Source of the DNA: Tannerella forsythia
GTDB lineage: Bacteria; Bacteroidota; Bacteroidia; Bacteroidales; Tannerellaceae
NCBI RefSeq assembly: GCF_003860135.1
Contig: NZ_RQYN01000039.1
Location: 1-32,278 of the forward strand
Reading direction: 5' to 3'
Length of the DNA stretch: 32,278 nucleotides
Below are positions 7,397 to 15,488 of the stretch, piece after piece. Each line of letters starts with the position of its first letter. Position 1 is the stretch's first letter. The notes under the pieces were generated by a model. That model did not search any database and had not been told where the DNA came from. It saw nothing but the letters and a program-made list of their open reading frames with translations. Position numbers and translations under genes: made by a program.

Positions 7397-8368
7397 ATGG
7401 GCTTTTTTGAGTTTTTCAGCAAGGAGAAGAAAGAGACATTAGATAAAGGATTATCCAAGACGAAAGAAAGTGTCTTTTCGAAAATTACCAAGGCTATCGT
7501 CGGAAAAAGTAAAGTAGATGACTCGGTGTTGGATGAGTTGGAAGAAGTATTAATTACGTCGGACGTAGGAGTCAGCACCACCCTGAAAATCATTCAACGT
7601 ATCGAAAAACGTGTCGCTACGGACAAATACGTATCCACAAATGAATTAACAACGATCTTACGCGAAGAAATCGCCGCTTTGCTGACGGAAAACAAAACGG
7701 AAGATATGGAAGACTTCTTGATTCCGCAAGGCAAGAAACCTTATGTCATCATGGTGGTCGGTGTCAATGGGGTCGGAAAGACTACGACGATCGGCAAGTT
7801 GGCCTATCAGTTTAAAAAGCGGGGAAAGAAGGTCTATCTGGGCGCGGCCGACACGTTTCGGGCGGCCGCTGTGGAGCAGCTGGTGATTTGGAGTGAGCGC
7901 GTGGGTGTGCCGATCGTCAAGCAGAAGATGGGCTCCGACCCGGCTTCGGTTGCGTTCGATACGCTTAACTCGGCACAGGCAAACGATGCCGACGTGGTGA
8001 TTATCGATACGGCCGGCCGTCTGCATAATAAAATCAACCTGATGAACGAATTGACGAAGATTAAGAACGTCATGAAAAAAGTGGTGCCCGATGCTCCGGA
8101 CGAAGTACTGCTGGTACTCGACGGCTCGACGGGACAAAACGCTTTCGAACAGGCCAAACAGTTTACGGCTGCGACCGAAGTCAATGCGTTAGCCGTCACG
8201 AAGCTGGATGGGACGGCCAAGGGCGGTGTCGTGATCAGCATTTCCGATCATTTCCAGATCCCCGTCAAATATATCGGTTTGGGCGAAGGCATGGAAGATT
8301 TGCAAATATTTAACCGGAAAGCGTTTGTAGATTCACTGTTCGGAGAGCATGAGAAAAAACAAGGTTGA
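7397..8368 (+). CDS. ftsY: Signal recognition particle receptor FtsY
   Basis: A 323-residue SRP-type GTPase. The N-terminal helical bundle (residues 1-100) precedes the G domain. The G domain has the P-loop GVNGVGKTTT at 122-131, the SRP-specific DTFRAAAVEQL insertion, DTAGR as G3, and TKLDGTAKGG as G4/closing loop. It acts as the membrane receptor that docks ribosome-SRP complexes and triggers GTP hydrolysis, delivering nascent membrane proteins to SecYEG. The long acidic N-terminal domain of E. coli FtsY is absent, as in many bacteria. The last 20 nt overlap the start of rimO in another frame, so the two genes are co-transcribed. Confidence 0.97.
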   Translation: MGFFEFFSKEKKETLDKGLSKTKESVFSKITKAIVGKSKVDDSVLDELEEVLITSDVGVSTTLKIIQRIEKRVATDKYVSTNELTTILREEIAALLTENKTEDMEDFLIPQGKKPYVIMVVGVNGVGKTTTIGKLAYQFKKRGKKVYLGAADTFRAAAVEQLVIWSERVGVPIVKQKMGSDPASVAFDTLNSAQANDADVVIIDTAGRLHNKINLMNELTKIKNVMKKVVPDAPDEVLLVLDGSTGQNAFEQAKQFTAATEVNALAVTKLDGTAKGGVVISISDHFQIPVKYIGLGEGMEDLQIFNRKAFVDSLFGEHEKKQG

Positions 8369-9644
8369 CATCATCACATTGGGCTGTTCGAAGAATCTGG
8401 TCGATTCCGAACAGTTAATGCGTCAGTTTCAGCTGAACGGATATACCGTTACGCACGACGCGGAAAAAGTGAATGGTGAATTTGTCGTTGTCAACACATG
8501 CGCTTTTATCGGTGATGCACAGGAAGAGTCCATCAATCTTATCTTGGCATTAGGCGAAGAAAAAAACAGAGGCCGCATCGGCAAACTTTTTGTGATGGGT
8601 TGCCTTTCGGAACGTTTTCTGAAGGAGCTGAAAACGGAACTTCCTTTTGTCGATCGTTTTTACGGAAAGTTTAACTGGAAAGAGCTATTGAACGACATTG
8701 GAAAGGCGTATCGTCCGGAGTCGTCGACCGATCGCGTCGTCACTACACCCAAACATTACGCCTACCTGAAAATTGCCGAAGGGTGTAACCGTACATGCTC
8801 TTACTGTTCTATTCCGCTTATTACCGGGAAATACCGGTCGCGTCCGATGGACGAAATCGTAGACGAAACACGGTTGTTGACCCGCAAGGGCATCAAAGAA
8901 ATTCAACTTATCGCGCAAGACTTAACGTATTACGGACTTGATTTGTACCGTAAGGCCGTTCTTCCCGAACTGGTCGAACGCTTGTCGGATGTTCCCGGCA
9001 TCGAATGGATTCGGCTTCACTACGGCTATCCGTCGCATTTTCCGTATGATTTGCTGCGGGTGATGCGCGAACGTGAAAATGTGTGTAAATACCTCGATAT
9101 AGCTTTGCAACACATCAGCGATCCGATACTGAAACGGATGCGTCGCCAAATAACTAAGCGGGGAACTTACGAACTCATCAGCCGTATCCGTGAAGAAGTG
9201 CCCGGCATTCATTTGCGAACGACTCTCATGGTCGGTTACCCCGGCGAAACGGATGAAGATTTTGCCGAATTGATGCAGTTTGCCAAAGATGCCCGCTTCG
9301 AGCGCATGGGTGCCTTCGCATACAGTCATGAAGTCGGAACATATTCGTACAAAAATCATCAAGATGATGTAGCGGACGATGTCAAGCAGCAGCGTCTCGA
9401 TACGTTGATGCGATTACAGCAGAAGATTTCGACCGAAGTGCAGCAAGAGAAAGTCGGTAAGGTCTTTAAAGTCATAGTCGACAGGGAAGAAGATTTTTAC
9501 ATCGGGCGCACCGAATATGACTCGCCGGAAGTTGATCCGGAGATACTCATCAGCAAGGAAAAGCAATTAGACATAGGGCAGTTCTATGCGGTTCGGATAG
9601 AATCGTCGGAAGCGTTTGAATTGTATGGGAAAACCCTCATATAA
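8349..9644 (+). CDS. rimO: Ribosomal protein S12 methylthiotransferase RimO
   Basis: A 431-residue radical-SAM enzyme. An N-terminal UPF0004 domain provides the second 4Fe-4S cluster through Cys13 (LGCSKN), Cys51 (NTCAFIG) and Cys85 (GCLSER). The radical-SAM cluster motif CNRTCSYC is at 146-153. A C-terminal TRAM-like domain follows from about residue 365. CAFIGDAQEESI is the version seen in RimO rather than MiaB. RimO adds a methylthio group to the conserved Asp of ribosomal protein S12. The start overlaps ftsY by 20 nt, so translation may be coupled. Confidence 0.95.
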   Translation: MRKNKVDIITLGCSKNLVDSEQLMRQFQLNGYTVTHDAEKVNGEFVVVNTCAFIGDAQEESINLILALGEEKNRGRIGKLFVMGCLSERFLKELKTELPFVDRFYGKFNWKELLNDIGKAYRPESSTDRVVTTPKHYAYLKIAEGCNRTCSYCSIPLITGKYRSRPMDEIVDETRLLTRKGIKEIQLIAQDLTYYGLDLYRKAVLPELVERLSDVPGIEWIRLHYGYPSHFPYDLLRVMRERENVCKYLDIALQHISDPILKRMRRQITKRGTYELISRIREEVPGIHLRTTLMVGYPGETDEDFAELMQFAKDARFERMGAFAYSHEVGTYSYKNHQDDVADDVKQQRLDTLMRLQQKISTEVQQEKVGKVFKVIVDREEDFYIGRTEYDSPEVDPEILISKEKQLDIGQFYAVRIESSEAFELYGKTLI

Positions 9645-9723
9645 AGATTATAAAATGTTAATTCTTTTGTTTAATTAAACGGAAACAGCGAACATAGACG
9701 TCTTAAAATAATAACGGTTGCAT

Positions 9724-10014
9724 ATGAAAGATATAGAATTGATCACTGAATTATCGAACCGACTCCGTTGGGAAAAACATGAAGTAGAAGAGATGCTCGA
9801 TGCGTTCAGCCGCGTCATAGGCGATAAGCTTGCCGGCAACGATATCATCAGTTTGCATGGATTGGGACAATTCGAGGCGAAGAAGAAAGACGAACGCTTT
9901 TTAGCCAATCCGAGCAATAGCAAACGTTATCTTATTCCACCTAAACTCGTACCTGTATTTAAACCGGTTGCAACATTAAAGGCTTATTTAAAAACATTAG
10001 ACAACCATGGATGA
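9724..10014 (+). CDS. HU/IHF-family DNA-binding protein
   Basis: A 96-residue protein with the HU fold: N-terminal helices (ELSNRLRWEKHEVEEMLDAF), then the core DIISLHGLGQFEAKKKDERF and the segment NPSNSKRYLIPPKLVPVFKP corresponding to the DNA-binding arm and the closing strand. The arm lacks the usual RNPxTG tip and reads ANPSNSKRY, so it is a divergent HU-like protein. A TTG at 9718 is in frame, but the ATG at 9724 is the natural start. Its 3' end overlaps the next gene, also HU-like, by 8 nt, so the two are probably made together and may form heterodimers. Confidence 0.85.
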   Translation: MKDIELITELSNRLRWEKHEVEEMLDAFSRVIGDKLAGNDIISLHGLGQFEAKKKDERFLANPSNSKRYLIPPKLVPVFKPVATLKAYLKTLDNHG

Positions 10015-11395
10015 AAAACTATCGATTTACGATATTGCCGAAATTCTGGCTCAAAGTACCGGAAAAGAAACAGCAGATGTTGAGAAGTTTGTTGAAGCGC
10101 TGATTGCGTTAGTCAATGAGGGAATTACGAAAGACGGATTCGTACGAATAAAAGGGATCGGCAGTTTTAAAGTGATTCTGGTTAAAGAACGTGAGAGTGT
10201 ACACATCAATACCGGGGAGCGGATTGTTATTCCGGCACATCACAAACTATCTTTTCTTCCCGATAAGTTGCTCAAAGAAAAGATTAACCGTCCGTTTGCT
10301 TTTTTCGAAGCCGTTGAAACCAACGGGACGGAAAGTAATGAGACAGCGTCCGCCAGTCTCTCGAATGATGACGAGGAGGATGAAAACGATGAGATCATAA
10401 CTGCGGAAGAACCGGTTCAGGAACCCGTCGGAGAAGCTACGGAAACAACAGAAAAGACAGAACCGAAAGCCGAAGAAGAAACAACTCTGCTTACGGTACT
10501 TCCCCCTGAAGATGAGAAAAAAGAAGAACAGAATATCATGAACAAAGAAATCGACAAAAACTCGGACCAAACATGGTCGGAAGAACGTGCAATCGGGAGC
10601 CATCCCGCATCTGCCGCGAATCGTGAAACATTACAAAGTACAACATCAATAAAACAAGAAGCTATGAATGAAAATAAAGAACGTAAAGAGCAGCCTGCGA
10701 AAGAAACACCGAAATCTCATCCTGCCAAGCCCCCTGTGAAGAAAAAGAAACAAGAAGCGTCGAATACATCGTTGTATGTGATTCTGGCGTTGTTACTGTT
10801 GTTGTTAGGGGTAGGAATATTCTACTATTTTTACTATGATCGTTTATCGTACAACGAATTCAACGGCACAACACAGCATACACAGACGACGGACGATTCG
10901 TTTCTTTTGCCCGGTGACTCCACTACGATGCAGGAATCGGAAGAAGGCGCCAACGTCGACACGCTTGGGGTGACTACTCTCGAAACGAACGAAAACACCG
11001 CTACATCGCCTGTCACTCCGGCTACACGGAAAGAACCAACCGCCTCGCCGGCATCGACATCCCCGAAGCAAACAACTTCTCAGCAGACGAAGTCAACGAA
11101 ACCGGCTGGGACTGCCGTTGCCGCTTCGTCCGACAAAAACGTTATGGCACGTGTAAAAATAGCGTCGGGAGAGCGGTTAACGTTACTTGCGCAAAAATAT
11201 TACGGAAATAAAATTTTCTGGGTCTATATCTATGATTTCAATAAGGCCAGAATCCCCGATCCCGATCGTGTGCCTGCGGGAATGGAAATTTTGATTCCTG
11301 CCAAAGAAGTATACGCGATTAATGCCCAAAGCAGTGTATCCCTTGCACAAGCAAAAGAATTGCAGTCGAAAATCATGGCGAAGAAGGCGAAATAA
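10007..11395 (+). CDS. HU-like DNA-binding domain fused to transmembrane helix and LysM domain
   Basis: A 462-residue protein with an unusual order of parts. Residues 1-95 are an HU-like domain (FVRIKGIGSFKVI, then an arm with INTGERIVIPAHHKLSF). Residues 100-250 are a long acidic, Glu/Thr-rich, low-complexity linker ending in a basic patch (KKKKQ). Residues 255-276 are a single transmembrane helix (LYVILALLLLLLGVGIFYYF). Residues 280-378 are a Thr/Ser/Pro-rich linker. Residues 383-434 are LysM-like (IASGERLTLLAQKYYGNKIF, then VPAGMEILIPAKE). The positive patch before the helix predicts the HU domain inside the cell and LysM in the periplasm. That topology would let one chain touch DNA and peptidoglycan. 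It overlaps the preceding HU gene by 8 nt. Confidence 0.85.
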   Translation: MDEKLSIYDIAEILAQSTGKETADVEKFVEALIALVNEGITKDGFVRIKGIGSFKVILVKERESVHINTGERIVIPAHHKLSFLPDKLLKEKINRPFAFFEAVETNGTESNETASASLSNDDEEDENDEIITAEEPVQEPVGEATETTEKTEPKAEEETTLLTVLPPEDEKKEEQNIMNKEIDKNSDQTWSEERAIGSHPASAANRETLQSTTSIKQEAMNENKERKEQPAKETPKSHPAKPPVKKKKQEASNTSLYVILALLLLLLGVGIFYYFYYDRLSYNEFNGTTQHTQTTDDSFLLPGDSTTMQESEEGANVDTLGVTTLETNENTATSPVTPATRKEPTASPASTSPKQTTSQQTKSTKPAGTAVAASSDKNVMARVKIASGERLTLLAQKYYGNKIFWVYIYDFNKARIPDPDRVPAGMEILIPAKEVYAINAQSSVSLAQAKELQSKIMAKKAK

Positions 11396-11488
11396 TCTTT
11401 TTAAAAATAAACAAATTAGAGTATAGCAGCTCGTTGTATGATTAGTATTATTTAACGGCGAAACTTCAATATACCAACCTGAATTTTC

Positions 11489-11517
11489 TATTTTTGTGCG
11501 TTCAAAAATGAACGTAC
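11489..11517 (+). promoter_or_regulatory. Probable bat-operon promoter with a hairpin at the transcript start
   Basis: TATTTTTG at 11489-11496 matches the -7 consensus TAnnTTTG, about 50 bp before the MoxR ATG; no clear -33 TTTG is seen. Directly after it, GTGCGTTC at 11496-11503 and GAACGTAC at 11510-11517 form an 8-bp stem (one G-T pair) around a 6-base AAAAAT loop. This would fold at or near the 5' end of the transcript. It could be a stabilising leader hairpin or an operator dyad. Confidence 0.5.
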
Positions 11518-11548
11518 AAAGATCAAAACTATATAACATACTTAATCT

Positions 11549-12544
11549 ATGGATCAAACAGTAGATATTCGAGAATTGAACGAACGGATTGAAAATAACA
11601 GTTCGTTCGTAAACATGATTACCATGGGAATGAATCAGGTCATCGTCGGTCAAAAGCATCTGATCGAATCGTTGTTGATCGGACTCCTTTCCGATGGTCA
11701 CATCTTGCTGGAAGGTGTTCCGGGACTTGCTAAAACGCTGGCAATTAAAACACTTTCTTCGCTAATCGACGCTAAATACAGTCGTATCCAGTTTACACCG
11801 GACTTGTTGCCGGCCGACGTGATCGGAACGATGATATACAGTCAGAAAAGCGAAGAATTTCTTGTCAAGCAAGGACCTGTATTCGCAAACTTCGTATTGG
11901 CCGACGAAATCAACCGTGCTCCGGCCAAGGTGCAGAGTGCGTTGCTCGAAGCCATGCAGGAACGTCAGGTGACGATCGGCGAATCGACCTATAAACTTCC
12001 GGAACCGTTTCTCGTAATGGCTACACAAAACCCGATTGAACAGGAAGGGACGTATCCGCTTCCCGAAGCGCAAGTCGATCGTTTCATGCTGAAAGTCGTT
12101 ATCAACTATCCGAAGAAAGAGGAAGAAAAACTGGTAATCCGTCAGAATATTTCGGGCAAGAAGCCGGATATTAAGCCCGTACTCGATACCCGACAGATTA
12201 TTGAGGCACGTAACATCGTGCGCGAGGTGTATCTGGACGAAAAGATTGAACGTTATATTGTCGATATCGTTTTCGCGACCCGCTTCCCCGCCGAATATAA
12301 TCTGGCTAATCTCAAATCGATGATTGCATTTGCGGCTTCACCTCGTGCTTCAATCAATCTGGCACTGGCCGCGCGTGCGTATGCCTTTATCAAACGTCGC
12401 GGCTATGTAATTCCCGAAGACGTACGTGCCGTATGTCATGATGTGATGCGCCACCGTATCGGTCTCAGCTACGAAGCGGAGGCTAACAACCTTACATCGG
12501 AAGAGATTATCAGTGAAATTCTGAACAAAGTCGAAGTGCCCTGA
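11549..12544 (+). CDS. MoxR-family AAA+ ATPase of the bat operon
   Basis: A 331-residue AAA+ ATPase. Walker A is GVPGLAKT at about residues 56-63, Walker B is LADEINRAP at about 115-123, sensor 1 is MATQNPIEQEGTYPLPEAQ, and the arginine-finger region is QVDRFML. MoxR ATPases act as chaperones for VWA-domain partners, and such partners are encoded directly downstream. The length is normal for the family. It is the first gene of the bat cluster, preceded by a likely promoter. By analogy with characterised bat operons it may serve envelope stress or oxygen tolerance, but the exact role is not established by this sequence. Confidence 0.95.
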   Translation: MDQTVDIRELNERIENNSSFVNMITMGMNQVIVGQKHLIESLLIGLLSDGHILLEGVPGLAKTLAIKTLSSLIDAKYSRIQFTPDLLPADVIGTMIYSQKSEEFLVKQGPVFANFVLADEINRAPAKVQSALLEAMQERQVTIGESTYKLPEPFLVMATQNPIEQEGTYPLPEAQVDRFMLKVVINYPKKEEEKLVIRQNISGKKPDIKPVLDTRQIIEARNIVREVYLDEKIERYIVDIVFATRFPAEYNLANLKSMIAFAASPRASINLALAARAYAFIKRRGYVIPEDVRAVCHDVMRHRIGLSYEAEANNLTSEEIISEILNKVEVP

Positions 12545-12574
12545 TGGTATTTTTACGGGGCTTGATGGATATAA

Positions 12575-13444
12575 ATGGAGACAAGCGAACTTTTAAAGAA
12601 AGTCAGGCAGATAGAAATTAAGACACGCGGACTGTCGCGCAACATTTTCGCAGGCCAGTATCATTCGGCATTCAAAGGTCGGGGTATGGCTTTCAGCGAA
12701 GTGCGCGAATATCAGTTCGGTGATGATATTCGTGACATTGACTGGAATGTGACGGCACGTTACATTCGTCCGTATGTGAAGGTTTTCGAGGAAGAACGCG
12801 AATTGACCGTGATGCTGTTGATCGATGTGTCCGGCAGTAAGGACTTCGGAACAGTGAGTCGAATGAAGAAAGAGGTTATCACGGAAATCGCTGCTACACT
12901 GGCTTTTTCGGCGATTCAGAACAACGATAAAATCGGAGTCATCTTCTTTTCGGATCAGATTGAAAAATTTATACCGCCTCAAAAAGGGAAGCGGCATATT
13001 CTTTATATTATTCGCGAATTGATCGATTTTCAGCCGGATCATAAACAGACGGATCTCGGTCAAGCACTCAAATATCTTACGAATGCCATCAAGAAGCGGT
13101 GCACGGCTTTCCTGATCTCCGATTTCATCGATAAGGGAAATTATCAGGATGCCTTGACGATTGCCAATCGCAAACATGATGTCGTAGCCATTCAGGTGTA
13201 CGATCATCGTGAGACGGAGCTTCCGAATGTCGGACTTATGAAGATCAAGGATGCGGAAACCGGTAAAGAACGATGGATAGACAGCTCGTCAAAGCAGGTG
13301 AGAGAACTGTATAAGACATGGTGGGAAGAGCGACAAAGCGATATGAACAAAGCATTTAACAAGAGTCGGGTCGATGCCGTATCGATTCGAACCGAAGATG
13401 ATTATGTCAAAGCCTTAATCGCTCTCTTTGACAAACGAAACTAA
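12575..13444 (+). CDS. DUF58 domain protein (VWA-like) of the bat operon
   Basis: A 289-residue protein of the DUF58 family. It contains the typical GRGMAFSEVREYQFGDDIRD segment followed by DWNVTAR, the family's core signature, and then a VWA-like fold with DVSGSKDFG (MIDAS-type DxSxS). There is no signal peptide or transmembrane helix, so it is expected in the cytoplasm or at the membrane surface next to the MoxR ATPase. DUF58 proteins occur with MoxR ATPases and VWA proteins in many bacteria. The gene lies 30 bp after the MoxR gene and 6 bp before the next gene, so it is co-transcribed. Confidence 0.92.
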   Translation: METSELLKKVRQIEIKTRGLSRNIFAGQYHSAFKGRGMAFSEVREYQFGDDIRDIDWNVTARYIRPYVKVFEEERELTVMLLIDVSGSKDFGTVSRMKKEVITEIAATLAFSAIQNNDKIGVIFFSDQIEKFIPPQKGKRHILYIIRELIDFQPDHKQTDLGQALKYLTNAIKKRCTAFLISDFIDKGNYQDALTIANRKHDVVAIQVYDHRETELPNVGLMKIKDAETGKERWIDSSSKQVRELYKTWWEERQSDMNKAFNKSRVDAVSIRTEDDYVKALIALFDKRN

Positions 13445-13450
13445 TCCAGC

Positions 13451-14488
13451 ATGAAACTGAGAAACAATAAATTCCGGTTATTATTGTTTGCTTTAACCAT
13501 AGCATCGAGTATCGGGATACAGGCACAACAGACCTTGATTAGTGTCAAACTTGATACGGCCGATATTCTGATAGGAGAGCAAACAACGTTGAACCTGACA
13601 ATTACAACCGATAAAGACAGGCAAGTCATTTGTCCGATTCCGACAGATGTCTTAATGCCCGGTGTGGAAGTTTTATCTACTTCGCCGGCAGATTCGACTA
13701 TTTTGGATAATCGATTGGTGATTAAACAAAACATCCTGATTACTTCGTTCGATTCGGCATTATATCTGTTACCTCCGTTGATCGTGATTGATCGGGGCGA
13801 CACGATTTCATCGAATCAGGTTGCGTTAAAAGTGTCGACCGTACCGGTCGATACGGACAATCCGGAAGAGTTTTACGACATCAAAGACGTATGGAAACCT
13901 CCGTTTGTCTTAGCCGATTATTATCCCTGGATATTCGGTATTCTGTTCGGACTCTTCCTGATTTGTGTCATCGGTTATCTTATTCAACGATATAGAAACA
14001 GAAAAACGCTGATTCCGTTTAAAAAAGAAGAGCCCAAGCTCCCGCCGTACGAACAGGCTATTCAGGAATTGAATGAGATTAAAGGACAGAAATTGTGGCA
14101 GCAAGGACTGAATAAAGAATATCACACCCTCGTGACGGATACGCTTCGTCGGTATATTTCGCGACGTTATCAGGTCAATGCCATGGAAAAAACGTCGGAA
14201 GAAATCTTGCATATTATTGAACAGGAGAATGATGCTCATTCTGTTTATGAGACGTTGAAACAGATTCTTCATTTGGCTGATTTTGTAAAGTTTGCCAAAT
14301 TGCATCCGCTGCCGGACGAGAACGACTTAAGTATGATGAACGCATATCTTTTTGTCAATCAGACAAAACAGACCGAATCGCCAAAACCGGAGGAAGAAGA
14401 AAAGACATCCGGAGAACAGCCGTCGGACAATGAGATCGCGTCATCTCCAAAAACGATAGAAGTAACCCCTAACGAAGAAGAGCAATGA
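13451..14488 (+). CDS. BatD-like single-pass membrane protein of the bat operon
   Basis: A 345-residue protein. It has an N-terminal signal peptide (to about residue 26, IQAQQ) and a periplasmic beta-rich domain. One transmembrane helix at about 157-177 (WIFGILFGLFLICVIGYLI) is followed by a cytoplasmic helical domain (LPPYEQAIQELNEIKGQKLW, then TLVTDTLRRYISRRYQV). The tail is Glu/Pro-rich. This layout, Ig-like outside and helical inside, is a short version of BatD, and the same position is held by an unnamed protein in other Bacteroidota bat operons. It ends in a 4-nt overlap (ATGA) with batA. Confidence 0.8.
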   Translation: MKLRNNKFRLLLFALTIASSIGIQAQQTLISVKLDTADILIGEQTTLNLTITTDKDRQVICPIPTDVLMPGVEVLSTSPADSTILDNRLVIKQNILITSFDSALYLLPPLIVIDRGDTISSNQVALKVSTVPVDTDNPEEFYDIKDVWKPPFVLADYYPWIFGILFGLFLICVIGYLIQRYRNRKTLIPFKKEEPKLPPYEQAIQELNEIKGQKLWQQGLNKEYHTLVTDTLRRYISRRYQVNAMEKTSEEILHIIEQENDAHSVYETLKQILHLADFVKFAKLHPLPDENDLSMMNAYLFVNQTKQTESPKPEEEEKTSGEQPSDNEIASSPKTIEVTPNEEEQ

Positions 14489-15474
14489 TATTCGCAAATC
14501 CATCATACTTATATTTATTACTCCTGCTGCTTCCTCTAATCGGCTGGTATTTTTGGAAGATGCGTAAAAATCAGGCAAGTGTGGAAATGTCGTCTTCGCA
14601 GGCTTTTGATGTGCCCAAGGCGGTGACAGCCAAAGTTTATTTACGACATCTACCGTTCGTGCTACGCATGATCGCCATTGCCCTTGTCATCATTATCTTG
14701 GCTCGTCCGCAGTCGACCAACAGCTGGCAGAACTCATCGACCGAAGGAATTGATATTATGATGTCCATCGATATTTCCAGCAGTATGTTGGCGCAAGACC
14801 TGCGGCCGAATCGTCTGGAATCGGCTAAAAATGTGGCAGCCGCCTTTATCAACGGACGACCGAATGATAATATCGGTCTCGTCGTTTTTTCTGCCGAGAG
14901 TTTTACGCAGTGTCCACTCACTACCGATCATGCTATTTTGCTGAATCTCTTCAAAGATATTCAGAGTGGGATGATTGAGGACGGAACTGCGATTGGTTTG
15001 GGATTAGCCAATGCCGTCAGCCGTATCAAAGACAGTCAGGCCAAATCGAAAGTCATCATTTTGCTGACTGACGGTTCCAATAATCGCGGCGAAATTGCTC
15101 CGGTAACAGCTGCCGAGATCGCCAAAACATTCGGCATCCGGGTCTATACCATCGGTGTAGGAACTAAAGGATCAGCACCGTATCCCTTCCGTCTACCGGG
15201 GGGAACAATTCAGACCCAAATGGTTCCGGTTGATATTGATGAACCGACTTTAAAGCAGATTGCAACAACGACTGGCGGACAATATTTCAGAGCGACCGAC
15301 AATGAAAGTCTGAAGGAGATTTATTCCGAGATCGACCAAATGGAGAAGACCAAAATCAGTGTACAGGAATACAGTAAAAAACAGGAAGAATATAGAAATA
15401 TTGCTCTGATTTTGTTTGCTTTGCTGCTCTTGGAACTTCTCCTGAAGCATACATTATTAAAGAAGATACCGTAA
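14485..15474 (+). CDS. batA: BatA, VWA-domain membrane protein
   Basis: A 329-residue protein with two N-terminal hydrophobic helices (about 6-24 and 56-73) and a VWA domain. The metal site (MIDAS) is complete: DISSS at 96-100, the Thr in DGTAIG, and the Asp in LLTDGSNN. A C-terminal transmembrane segment (NIALILFALLLLELLLKHTL) anchors the end. BatA is an inner-membrane aerotolerance protein thought to form a complex with BatB and the MoxR ATPase; its biochemical activity is unknown. The start ATG overlaps the preceding stop (ATGA). Confidence 0.93.
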   Translation: MIFANPSYLYLLLLLLPLIGWYFWKMRKNQASVEMSSSQAFDVPKAVTAKVYLRHLPFVLRMIAIALVIIILARPQSTNSWQNSSTEGIDIMMSIDISSSMLAQDLRPNRLESAKNVAAAFINGRPNDNIGLVVFSAESFTQCPLTTDHAILLNLFKDIQSGMIEDGTAIGLGLANAVSRIKDSQAKSKVIILLTDGSNNRGEIAPVTAAEIAKTFGIRVYTIGVGTKGSAPYPFRLPGGTIQTQMVPVDIDEPTLKQIATTTGGQYFRATDNESLKEIYSEIDQMEKTKISVQEYSKKQEEYRNIALILFALLLLELLLKHTLLKKIP

Positions 15475-15488
15475 GTAAAAAGTTGATT

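Noticed and set aside
9669-9680. 12-bp palindrome GTTTAATTAAAC before the HU-like gene
   Set aside because: AT-rich palindromes of this length are expected by chance several times in 32 kb, and no promoter is clear next to it.
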